Below are positions 1 to 11,125 of a DNA stretch of 64,000 bases, in pieces. The stretch lies in the NCBI GenBank assembly GCA_020055645.1, contig CM034547.1:46412409-46476408 (forward strand). Reading direction: 5' to 3'. Position numbers and translations under genes: made by a program. Numbering within the stretch: the stretch's first letter is position 1; each line of letters opens with the position of its first letter. The notes under the pieces are model-generated. The model had not been told where the DNA came from and made no database searches. It saw only the letters and a program-made list of their open reading frames with translations. The DNA comes from Tomocerus qinae (Eukaryota; Arthropoda; Collembola; Entomobryomorpha; Tomoceridae).

Positions 1-49
1 TGTATTTTTCAAACCGATATAATTTGAAACTTTATTTAGGATGATTTAC

Positions 50-515
50 CTATCCCACAATCGTTGTAAAGTGAGTCGATAACAACCAAGTCAAATTTAG
101 AATTTTTTATCCAATTAATTGTCTCTGGATCTTTCAGATAAACATCGCATATTCCCATACCAAGAATAGGAACCACATCCCAGATAATTGTATGATGCCC
201 TACTTCCCGATTTTTTACATGGTCCACTCCACCAAATGACTCCTTCAGATAATCACAAGCTGCTTTCGGAGCGAATTCTTTTATAGATGTACTTTTCACA
301 GGAGTTTTTCCAGGTTGAGAAGTCAAAAACGTAATGCTATGACCATTTTGGGCCAATCTTTCAACGAGAGGCCAAACACTTAACCTGTGGCTGTATGTAG
401 CGACTCCGAAGAAAAACAAGATATTAGCACCGTTGCATTCAGTAAATATAATAGAAAGTATAAGGGAAGCCCCGTATAAAAATGCAGGGTTTGTAAAAGA
501 CAGTCTTAAAAACAT
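50..515 (-). CDS. UDP-glycosyltransferase (UGT), first exon only (partial gene)
   Basis: The exon encodes about 155 residues: a hydrophobic signal peptide (residues about 1-30, ending near TECNGA), then the N-terminal acceptor-binding half of an insect UGT. Typical features are the ANILFF strand right after the signal peptide, SHRLSVWPLVERLAQNGHSI (the usual 'SH...L...L...GH.VT' block) and the FDLVVIDSLYNDCGIG segment. UGTs are ER-membrane enzymes that move sugar from UDP-sugars to lipophilic toxins, pigments and hormones. The first ATG at 515 is used; a longer open frame upstream has no ATG. A splice donor (G|GTAAAT) lies at 49/48 with the exon ending in phase 1, so the UDP-sugar-binding signature and the membrane anchor are beyond the left edge. 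Family is certain; substrate and subfamily cannot be told. Confidence 0.88.
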
Positions 516-2413
516 TTTGGTTGAAATATTCAAGTCCTACATGAGATTGACCAAACACGTGTAGCCTGTACAAAAATTCATTCAATTTAACTTTTTATTA
601 ATTCATAGAATATGAAAAAATGCACTTGCATTTGCTACGAAAATGTAATGAAATAAAACTTACTTCTTAATGTGAGCGTTCCAATTGCCACCTGTTGAAT
701 GTTCGTACCTGCCAAAAAATACGCTACTTCCCTTGCATTCAAAGTGTTATGCCTATCTGTGTGGAGAGTGTACAACCGTACAACAGGCAAGCACAGATTG
801 CAAATGATATTGTATGTAAATTATTATCTCCTGAAAAATAACTCCTGTCCACTATTTCGTATGTACACCTATCGTAAACCAATATAAAATACCCCAGATC
901 TTTCCCACTACATGCCGGAAAGTTTGGGAATATAACGCCCAATTTTCAGGCAACCTTGACGGTTCGCAAGTTGAATTGAAAATGAAATTGCAAGAGCATG
1001 TATCCACATAATATTACATAACTCCATATCACGCAAGTTCTTATTCTCACATTACAAGTTTCTAACCTTAGTATCCACACTGATGCGTTCGCATCAATGT
1101 TATTTCAACCTTTACTGTTTCATTTAATAATATTATCTACCTCTACTACACATTTATATTACTTAGACTATGTGTTATTTCACTCAACTGAATAGCTATA
1201 GCTTGGTTAAATTAAAGTGCAAGATGACAATTTACTACTACCAAAATGACTCTTTCGTCCATGTCAGATTCATACAGACTACAGACGACTCCACAAAATA
1301 AATGTATATGGTAATTATATAGACTGCTTTATACTTCACAGAATTATCCTTTCTATTTATTATGCTCTTGCAATTGCTATTGAAAAAGTTGCCCTAAGGC
1401 CAGTTGGTGTTGATAAGAATATCTGAATATAGGACAAGCATCATCTGCATTTTTGTACAATGAACACGCAGTATAAGTGTGGCAGTGTGGGCTACCTTTA
1501 TACGACTACATTATAGAGTACAACCACACAAGGCATTTGGAAAACCTAAAATGTTGATTGGTTATTATTATTATTATTATTGAAGTGAGCCTGCTATATA
1601 GCTTGCATGGATTACATAATAGCAAAGAAGTCGCACAATTCCCCTCCGTATTTGTACTGATGTTTCGTAAAGTATATTTTATATAAATATTTTTGCCTGG
1701 TAGCTAATGTTAAGCCACTGTTGGTTTCAAGCTCGATTGAACTTTGAACACGTGGAAAAAAATGTTTGTAGATAAATTTAATGATACAGACCAGACAGAC
1801 TGTGATTTTGTCAACAATAACAATCGCAAAACATAGGAGTAACAACTTCCCAAAGTTCCATTCCCAGTTCCAGTATTTAAGTTTTTAATGCCATTTGTTT
1901 CTCCTTGTTTTAACACACGCTTAGCTTGGTTAATTATGTGACAACAAAAAATTACTCAAACCGATAATAATAGCGTGATAATACTAATACTAATTGCAGT
2001 TGCAAGTAATGACCAGTTTATATGTACTACTAATTATAAGCTATCAATCAGCTCGAGAAAGTTACGACTTTCTGACTGAAAAAAAAACTTGACGTAACTT
2101 TGACTTGATCCCAATAATATGTTACAATCAATAATCCTTATACTACTATTTACTTTTCCCCATGATTTCTAGTAAAGTTATGAAAATGTAGGTTTTAATT
2201 TTCTATAATATATAGGTACCCAATATATTTATTGCCACATGTAACCACTTCTGGTTGAAAGATACTTTACAAAACAGAAAATTTGAACGATTAAATTAAA
2301 AAGAGTAACCTTGTCACAGTTATTTTTTTAGTTTACCATATCATGAAGCGAATTTCTAACGACTAAGATTAACATTTAATTTTACTATCACTACTCTAAA
2401 CAACAATAATACA
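516..2413. other. Intergenic gap, UGT to CHAF1B
   Basis: About 1.9 kb of AT-rich DNA between the UGT first exon and the CHAF1B stop codon. The open frames here are short, have no recognisable homology and lack coding character. The only local structure is a short TTA microsatellite at about 1563-1580. The left part should hold the UGT promoter and the right part the CHAF1B 3' UTR (a minus-strand AATAAA candidate is at 2228-2233). Confidence 0.6.
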
Positions 2414-5400
2414 TTAGTCAAGGTTTCCTTTCTCCTTCTTGGGAGCAGCGCCAGTAAGAGTAATTAATTGTATTCTACGAGGTGGTTTTGCTGTGGAAGA
2501 TGATACTGGAGAAGTTTTGCTAACACTAGTTTTAATCGTCGAAGAACCGGCACCTGGCTTCTCAAGAGATTCTGAGCTTGTCGCTTCGCTTTTCTGAACG
2601 GTTGGCTTTGGATTTACATTCTTAGAACTTTGTTGGGCTGTTTCAACTTCCATAAGATCCCCTTGTACATTTTCTGAAATGGAAGCCTCCAATAACTCCG
2701 TATTTTTAATAGGAGCAGTTTGCAGTTTAAGAAGCTCACGCTGATTTATTTCTGACCTATTTGCATGATTTTTAAAGAACGATGTGATTTTTCTTTCGGA
2801 GCTGCCATCAATATCCATAGGAATTGCGTCAGAGCTGTTACTGTCCACCAGATTAATTAATTCTATTGTAGGTTTTCGAATTTGGGAGCCAGATTTTTCA
2901 CCGGAAATTTTTGCCTTGTCTTCCAAAATTCCATTAGATTCTTCTTCAGATTTCGGCTTTTTAATTACCCATTTCAACAAAGTATTTTTCTGCACTGATT
3001 TAACCGCCGACTTTGGACTCTGACTTTGGGGTGAGTCAAGTGCTTCTGTTGCATCGTCTTCCACTGCAGGAGTGTTTTCTACTTTAGGTTTTTCTGCAGG
3101 CTTAGATGCCGGGCTTGTAACAGTAACAAGTTTTTGCTTTGGCTCTTTCTTCTTTTTAGCTTTAGGTTTCAACTTTTTCGGAGGAGGAACAGGAAAGCAA
3201 TCCGAAACTCCTGAAGAAACTTGCACAAATGGAAACTGGGTTCCTAACTCACCTTTTTCAAATGTGATGATAGAACAGTACCCATCGGTAGACGAAGAAA
3301 CACATACTCGTCCGTCGGCAGACCAACTAACATCTGTTATCCGAGTGCAGTGTATATTCTTAATGTTTACCAACGGTTCCAAAGAAGCAGTATCCCCAAT
3401 TATTACTGCAACGTTTTTTCAAATTATAATTCATAAAAACGATATATAAAATTATTTTGTCTACGTTTACGGATGAACTACGGTTGAAGCATAGGACTTA
3501 CTGGAATCATGAGTAGCAACAGCGTAGACTAGCCGATAAGGCATTTCCATCAGCACCCTTTTAGTTTTTGCTGGCGGTTTAAGTCGCCCTACACAAGCAG
3601 TCAACCTTTCTACTTTTGCAGTCGGATTAGCAAAATTTGGATCTGTGAAACAAAAATTTTAATGGATTTTTTTCCAATTTTGATGAATTATGGTTATAAT
3701 TTTTTTATAGGATACTTGAATAAATAAAAATGTTAACGAGCTTGAAACTAAATATCCTAATATTTTTTCCTAACTTACCGTAATTAAATTTAGATCTGCT
3801 CCTTTCATAATACACTGGTGAAAACCGTATTACAGTAGAAAGAGATGTTCCAGTGGGTATAACTGCACATGGCGTTAACATTGAATTACGGCAAAATATT
3901 AATATGGCATTGTTACTTGTAGCAGGTTTTTCTCCACACTTTTTTAATTTAGTTTTTCCTTTTAACTTTCCGTCACCAGGGGATGAGGCAGGGGTAACAT
4001 CACCGTTGAGTAAGGAAGTTGAAGAAGCCAATGTTTCTTTAATATTGCGAGGAGGTAAAAGGCCACCAGGAACCATTAAAAGTTCCCCTTTAGGAGAAAA
4101 AGTCATCCTACGACAAAATGTATCGTCGGCATCACAAAACATACGGTTTAAAGGTGTGTTCCCATGAACTTTCTTGACGTTTTCTACACTCGGTTCATCT
4201 GGATTAACATTTTCAGTTTCTTTATTACCAACAGGACTTTTAATTGGTTCATCAGCTACCATTTGTTTGGTTCCCGTTTCTTCAGCCTCATTTTGCTTGG
4301 CTGTTGTGTCATCCAAAACATCTTTCTTGACAGTAGATTCTTCTAACCAAGGTGGGGTGAATTTACTCAGTTTATGACTAAGCTTTCCATTTTTTGCATT
4401 AAAAAACCTGAGCGTTCTACAAAAACAATTGATTTGTTACAACACAATAGTACACATAAGTTTAGCTACAACCAAAGTATTTATTAGTTTGTGTTTCAAA
4501 TTATTTATGTTTTACCGGTCAATGCACATTGTAACAACAAATTCATTAAATGGGTCATAGCTAACCCCATTAACGAATCCAACGTGATCCGACCAATTGT
4601 GAATTGCGGTACCCTAACAAAATGTAATATAATATTTATATAAACTGTTATTACGGAAAAGTATAAGTTATGCTACATCAACATCAACTATAAATGTCAA
4701 AACATACCTTTTTGACGTCCCACAATACAGCTGAATTATCAACCGATCCAGAGACTAAAAACGCTCCATCAGGGGACCAGCATAAATCCGACACATCCTC
4801 CAAATGGCGTCTTAGAGTCTTTTCTACTAGCCATGTCTCTTCTTTTTCTGATTTAGTCTCATTTTTCCAAATCAAAACAAATGCATCTGAAAGAAATTTG
4901 TAATAAGTAGTAAATAAGACGATTTTATGAAGGCAATTAAAAAAAACATTATGTAACAGCGGGAATACGTAGATAAGAGACTGAAACTGATAAAATGCAC
5001 AACTTACCATCATCTCCAGAAGCTATGTAGTTTCCATCTGGACTAAAACGTACAACATTTACTGTTTTTAAATGCCTCTTCAACTCAGCTACGCAGAGTA
5101 AATTAGGTTTCAGGGTATCCGGGTCGTGAATGTGCCAAATCTGATATGGCAGATAACAAATAACACAATTAACAATAATAATAATTGCATCTACCTACAT
5201 TATGAAATAGTAAATATGCTACGGGTGGAAAGGAAGTATCTGATAGTTTGAAAGTCGAGAAACGTTGAAAATTTGGCTTATTTTAAATAACCGGTAGTTT
5301 TAATGAATGAGCATTTAAATTAAAATTTAGCATACTGCAGGAAAATGTTTCTTTACCCATAAAAAGATTTTTCCCCAAAAGCTCGCTATAAAGGACTTGA

Positions 5401-6177
5401 CGGTATATTATTCTTTTTTTCGATCTTAGATAACCCGATTTTGACCTTTACATAAGTACATAGTACATAATGGCTAGTTTTAAAACACTTCAACAACTCC
5501 AAAGGCGTAATTTGTGGCTGGTCTTAGTCTTAGAATTAAGCTCCACTTATATATACTCTACTATATATATACTCTATTTAAGTGGGGTATAGACCACTTA
5601 AACTTTTTAACACTAGACTTTTTAGGTGGTTGAAACAATGACAAGGTCCTTCTTTTACTTTTTGTTCCTTTATAGGTTAGGTTCGATTCTTGTCACCTTG
5701 TTTTTCTTTTTAGGTTGCACATATCTGTCACCTTCCTAATATACCTTATGTAACCTGACCTTAATTTAACCTAAGGGACTAATACATACAGATGTGACAG
5801 GGACAGGAAGGTAGCATAATATAGGTCTTAAGGTCATTTTTGACTTTTTTATGCAACTGGCTGAAAAAAGTGGGCTACGGTCTACACCACTTCCTAGAAT
5901 CTAACGGTATTTTCAGTCAGCCCTTCATTGAACCTCCTCCCACGTTAAAACTGTTTTTCAATGTATCAGTCAGATAAGTTTAAGCTACAGCTATAAGGAA
6001 TTAAAAATGAATTGAAGTATTCAGATTATTCGCTTTTCAAATTACCAAAACTTGCTTATCAGCTCCGCCAGTAGCTATTCTATAAAATCCGTCTTCGTAC
6101 TTGCAAGATGGATCAAAATCAATGGAAAGCACAGGCTCCCGGCTATTCCAAGTTATTTGAGGAATAATGCATCTCAT
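2414..6177 (-). CDS. CHAF1B: Chromatin assembly factor 1 subunit B (CAF-1 p60 / Caf1-105)
   Basis: Seven exons (6046-6177, 5008-5140, 4708-4886, 4516-4613, 3779-4416, 3502-3642, 2414-3405) give a 770-residue protein with every phase closing. The N terminus (MRCIIPQITWNSREPVLSID) matches the start of CAF-1 p60, which begins straight into the first WD40 blade. WD40 repeats cover roughly residues 1-500, for example VRFSPDGNYIASGDD, DLCWSPDGAFLVSGSVDNSA and DVSWSADGRVCVSSSTDGYC. CAF-1 loads H3-H4 onto newly replicated or repaired DNA in the nucleus; p60 contacts ASF1 and the large subunit. The last about 250 residues are low-complexity, with a lysine run (KPKAKKKKEPKQK), a PIP-box-like ERKITSFF (about 644-651) and a C-terminal PPRRIQLITL that resembles the ASF1-binding B-domain. 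It is head to head with UVSSA, 729 bp between start codons. Identity is very secure; the disordered tail differs from known orthologues. Confidence 0.95.
5540..5895. repeat. Possible degenerate foldback element in CHAF1B intron 1
   Basis: The 905-bp first intron of CHAF1B holds an AAGTGG-type block near 5578-5600 and an imperfect inverted counterpart near 5868-5892. Smaller inverted pieces (CATATCTGTCACC / ACAGATGTGACAGG) lie between them. This looks like an old, decayed MITE, but mismatches are many and no target-site duplication was found. Confidence 0.3.
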
Positions 6178-6906
6178 TTTTGCGATTATTGATACCGGAA
6201 GTTATTTAAACTGATAACCGAGACCGAGTGTCTCTAAAATCAAAAAAGTAAATACATGACAATGATACATCAATCTTACTAAAGACGCCATTATGTAATA
6301 TTTACATAGAGATGTAAGAGGAAATGAAAAATAATAAATAGTACCTCCAACCTTCCTCGTCACTTGTAGTTTCGGTTATTTTCCCCGACAAAATGTATTT
6401 GTATACATCAGAGATTCCAGATGAAATGAAGGCCTCGACCAAATATATTCACTGATTTCATCCGTTCTCAATTGTCAATATCAAAAACCAGAAATATGAT
6501 TTCGCTGGGAATTTCCACTTTTGAAAAGATGACAATTATAGTTGACACGTTGACAGTACTAGAATAGGACACTTCCGTCCTGTTTTATGTTTCTTTTCTT
6601 GACCAGGAGAAAACTTCTGTCTGTCCTGTACCTGACTGTTCTTCTGTCCATACAGTTGTGTGGTTGTTGTGTCTTGTAAATCGGAAGAAGAAAGGAGGGC
6701 TTTTCTCGCGCTGGAAAATCAACAGAACTACCAATGACAGAATGAAGGAAACACCTGATTAGCATCAATCGCGGCAAACTTATTATTTACATTTTGACGT
6801 TTAAAAAATTTTTCAATTTGTTGTGCTTTCGGAAAAAGTATCTAAAAGAAGATCGATGACGAAGGGAAGTCTTGGATATTGGACAGTATAAAAGTTTAAT
6901 GTCATC
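6178..6906. promoter_or_regulatory. Shared divergent promoter region, CHAF1B / UVSSA
   Basis: A 729-bp gap separates the start codons of two oppositely transcribed nuclear genes, so both promoters and 5' UTRs must lie here unless there are remote leader exons. No clear TATA box is positioned for either gene. The short minus-strand open frame at about 6559-6777 has no homology and is treated as chance. Confidence 0.55.
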
Positions 6907-9900
6907 ATGCTGGACGTCAAGTCGTGCTATGCCATTGGAAATTTAGTAGAAAAGTTGTCAACACAGGGAAAAGACGAGTTGGACAGTAAACTTTACAAAG
7001 AACTTGTGAGCCATGCTGGGTATAAAAAATTTCCATATCTCTCTCATTTTTAAATTAACAATTGTAGAGACGTTTCTAATTTTATCCTTTATATATAGGC
7101 AATCTGAAGATTATATAAAGTTTTGCTTAGGAAAACTAATTCAACAACTGGAAAGGAAGCATTCGGAAATTCGATTGGGAGCTTTTTTAGTAATAGACGA
7201 GTTGTTCAGGTTAAATTTCTTGCAATTGTTTGAATAATTTTCAATGATACTATATATATATTTTTAATCAGTATAATATATTGTGCTTGATTTTTCTATT
7301 TACAAAATCTTGAAAATGCGTTTTGAGATTTAATGAACCGCTATGCGACGGAACTTCCTATTAGCAAATAATTCGAAGAAACAATTAATTATAATCCCAT
7401 TTATGTCCTTTTAAAAGGCTGGCATTTTAAATAGCCAGCAGCAGCTGAATGTAAAAATTATATTTAAATATTACATTTTTTGTTCAGGAAATCCGAATGT
7501 TTTCGAGAGTTACTTTTGGACGAATTTCACCTCTTTCTGGAATTAACAGTTGAAAGTAACCCTGAAAAATTATTGCCTCCTCCAGTAGAGGCATCTAAGA
7601 AGTTAAAGCAAAGAGTGCTGCAAGCAATCCAAAAATGGTACATTTTATTCGGAAAAGAGCACAAAAAAATCGCACTTGGTTACAATTTTATAAAGCAAAA
7701 TTTGAAAGTAAGTAGTACATGCGCTAATTTAATTTTAACAAGTTACAACCATAACTGTATAGTAATATTAAATAATTTATTGATAATTTAGGTGGATTTT
7801 AACGATGCCTTAAAAAGAACAGAAGCAGAATTACGAAACGAATTTTTAGAAAAACAACGTACATCTAAACTTATGACAGGTAAACTGAATGCTCTGAAAA
7901 CGGAGATCGAAGACAATGTGGAAGAAATATCGCGTGTTGTTACAGAAATGAATAACTGCTTTTGCTTGCTTGTGCCTAAACCGGAAGATTTATTTGGTTC
8001 TAGTCAAGAATCTGGAGATAATTTATCAGAAGCAGGGTCTTCAGTAGATCTGCGTGAACATGGGCTCTCAGCTATGAATACTGTAATTCCTGTTAACTTT
8101 GACTCACAGTCAAAAATAAGAAAAACGGTTGACAATGCCCCAATTGTGGACAATTTACAAGACTTTTACGTAATACTAAAAAATAGATTTTTTCCTCTTG
8201 TAAAAAAGTGGATAAACATAGCATCCAAAGCTGGTAAGAAATGAAATCTAACTAATCAAATTATACCATGTAGTAAATAGTAGTTACTACCTACAGTTAG
8301 CGCATTTTTGCACGAATTGTGTTCGATTAAAAATTGCTTTAAAAAATTGTATGTATACGAAAGCCTTAGGTTTTGCCAGTACATACAATACCGTTTACAA
8401 ATAATAATAGGTTGTGAGTGGTCCACACTTTAACACTATGTCGTATAAGATTGTATGGTTTGTTTTTCAATTTTTATTATTTTTGCAAGATGACTCAACA
8501 TATTTTCGACGAGTTATGGATCTGAAGGAAATGATACAAAGTGAGATGAATCGTTACGAAGAATTGAATATTTCTAACCAGCAGGAGGGAGTAAATGGTA
8601 GTTCTACTATATGTACATGTCTGTTAGGAGTTTAATATTTATTACGAAGATGTGGATTTGTGTAATGATATTTTCTCATATTACTATCTAGAAAGTGGTG
8701 CTAGTTCAAGTGAGACAGATTCCGATTCTGATTTTGAAGAAGTGCCCGAAAAGGAAGGCTTTGAAGAAAATGCCGTTGCTCCATCGATGAAATCGGTGGC
8801 AGAAAACGACAGAAGTATTAGTAGTTCTAATAAAGAAAAGAATCAGAAGCTCAGTAGCTGGAGTTTATGGAATGACGTCGATAATAATGCAAATGTAAAT
8901 GCGACTGAAAGTAAAAAAAATGATATAGTAATTTTATTACTAAGTCAGTTTTAATTTATTATACTTGGTAATTTTTAAACTGAAAATATCCATTCGTAAT
9001 ATCAAGTATTAATGTGTTAATAAGAAATATATGTTTTATAATTTAAATCGCCATTTTAAGGATCCCACGTCAATACAAGCAACCTTAAAGAAATTAAAAG
9101 AGCAGGCTTTAAAAAATCAAAAGTTCAATTTGGGTAAAAAGGAAGCCACTTCAGTCACCCCAGACTGTAGTTCTTCATCAGGCTGTTCTACCATAGGACT
9201 AGAAAGATGTCCTGATGCCAAAGAAGATCGAAAATTTAAGTTACTTAAAGTAGCCCCAAAAATGCCTTTTGATATTGACTTGTTACACTGGGAGGAAGAA
9301 AATTTACAAGCTCCAAGCGTAGAATTGTAAAAAAAGAACTTTCATCAAAAAAACTGAAATTGAATCTAGGGTTGAATTCAATGCTACAAAGCGTAATGTA
9401 TATTTTTGATTCTTGGAAACAGAGGTATATCTGATGGTCATAGGTTTTGGCAACCTACTGACAGAGAAGGAGAAACTGTAGAAGCGCCTGATGGCGTAGC
9501 TTCATTACGAACTCGAGTCATTGAGTTCTCAGGAAAATTTGAGCCTGTAAAATGGAGCTGTAGAGCACCTCTGCTTAGCGGAAAGTTGTGCCCAAGGAGA
9601 GACAGATTTAAAGTGAGTGTGAAATGGTGTAAAGGAGTTTTACCTTTTTCTTGCCTAAACCGTACCGTTGTAGAAAAAGTAATAATAATAATGTGAATGT
9701 TTTACTTGCTCAGTGTCCATTGCACGGAAAAATTGTTGCTCGAGATAATGTGGGAAATCCTACTCAACCGGAAGATATAGTTGCTTTGGCCAAACAGAAG
9801 GAGAAAGAAGAACGAGACAAGCCTCCCGACTGGCAAGATCCAGAATTTTTGAAAGATATCCAAGTTAGTTTTATTATTTACATTTACTTAGATTTACATT

Positions 9901-10486
9901 ATTACATTCATTTAAACAATGCATTACTGTTAATCGTGATTAAACTTTAAAGTTCATTGAGAATAGCTTTTCGTCGTGCCCTGTACATACTACATACATA
10001 CATATCCATAAATTGCCTTTAGTCATTAAGCTTGAAAAAATGAGAAGTCATTCAGTATTTCATAAATACTGAATGACTGAATAAATACGACAGTGACACA
10101 AAATTCTTGCTTGTATAGCACGGAAATAGATATTTATATTTGAATATTTTTTGCATTGTAGGCAGCTACAGGAATGGATTTGACTGTACGTCCACCAAAA
10201 AGGGGTAAAAAGAAGAAAACGTTTGCTGAAGTATATCCCCATCTTACAGATATCGAAAAAAAGAAAAGCAATCCTAGGAATCGGTTGGAGAAAAAAGTTT
10301 TTAACAAGTGCGAATTAGACATTTTTTTTAAAACAGGTAGCAATTAAAATCTGTGTTTGAGTACTAATGATTTTTTAAATTTTTAGGGGATCAATTAAGA
10401 GGGTTGCTGAAACCATGGACTCAATAAACTACAAAAAATTTAAAGATAAGTTTGGAGATCAGTGGAATTACTCAATGAACGAATAA
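6907..10486 (+). CDS. UVSSA: UV-stimulated scaffold protein A
   Basis: Eleven exons (6907-7019, 7099-7209, 7488-7707, 7792-8233, 8490-8597, 8692-8894, 9061-9326, 9423-9612, 9714-9863, 10162-10307, 10387-10486) give 682 residues with all phases consistent. UVSSA holds stalled RNA polymerase II, TFIIH and USP7 together in transcription-coupled nucleotide-excision repair. The N-terminal about 150 residues form the VHS-like helical domain (EDYIKFCLGKLIQQLERKHS, then a helix ending KWYILFGKEHKKIALGYNFI). An acidic region ETDSDSDFEEVPEKE lies mid-protein in the area where TFIIH p62 binds in orthologues. The conserved C-terminal DUF2043 region carries a C-x9-C-x7-C-x2-H zinc site (Cys534, Cys544, Cys552, His555), followed by a basic RPPKRGKKKKTF nuclear-localisation-like stretch. 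The donor of exon 6 (8894) was chosen on frame and is the least certain junction. Confidence 0.93.
10047..10077. repeat. Perfect 14-bp hairpin with 3-nt loop in UVSSA intron 9
   Basis: GTCATTCAGTATTT, loop CAT, then AAATACTGAATGAC: a perfect inverted repeat inside the 298-bp intron between exons at 9863 and 10162. It is too short for a usual miRNA precursor; function unknown. Confidence 0.6.
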
Positions 10487-11120
10487 TGACCCTTTAAACA
10501 TGTTTAACAGTATTTGTATTTAGTCGATTTAATACTAATGTAATTTTAATTTTGACTGTATAAATTAGATTTTATTTGTACTGTAAAAATCAATGCACAG
10601 TATTAGTAGCATAGGCTCACAGTTTATCATCTATGACCACTTTATATAATTGTTGTGTTTTGCACTGTTGTGCATAAATTAGGGAATTTGTGTTCACAAA
10701 TATAAAATTCAGAATTTGTTACCAACTATAATTTTTATAACAAATTAAAAATCTTATACACATGAAATGTAAAACAACTTTAGAATGACCATGGTCTAGT
10801 TTTAGTGTGATGTGACAGATTTATAAAAATTTTTTTTAAGAATTATGAAAACTGTGAGGATTTGACACGCATTTTATAATTATGATTGATAACATAAATT
10901 CTTTTACTTTTATAAATAATTGTGCATACAAATCCACTATTGTAAAATTGCAGACTCATTTATGAGATCTTTGATACAAAAATGTTTTAACTTTCTAGCA
11001 CATAGTACGTTTACAATACAAAGTCCAAAATATGGGCATTTTCTACCTTCAATATTTTTATACATCTTCTAAAATTACAAATAAATGAATATTGTTGAGC
11101 ACACTGTACCTATTTTTCAT
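10487..11120 (+). other. UVSSA 3' UTR and tail-to-tail junction with NUP107
   Basis: AT-rich, with no open frame of interest. A canonical AATAAA at 11080-11085 suggests UVSSA transcripts run almost the whole gap and end within about 40 bp of the NUP107 stop codon on the other strand. Confidence 0.5.
11080..11085 (+). promoter_or_regulatory. Candidate polyadenylation signal of UVSSA
   Basis: AATAAA, 594 bases after the UVSSA stop and the clearest signal in the gap. Confidence 0.4.
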
Positions 11121-11125
11121 TTATT
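11120..11125 (-). promoter_or_regulatory. Candidate NUP107 polyadenylation signal overlapping the stop codon
   Basis: On the minus strand the sequence AAAATAAATG contains both the TAA stop (11123-11121) and an AATAAA hexamer, which would give a very short 3' UTR. Confidence 0.35.

Noticed and set aside
5680..5690. GGTTCGATTCT, resembling a tRNA T-arm box
   Set aside because: No matching acceptor stem, D-arm box or anticodon arm at the right distance; chance match within an intron.
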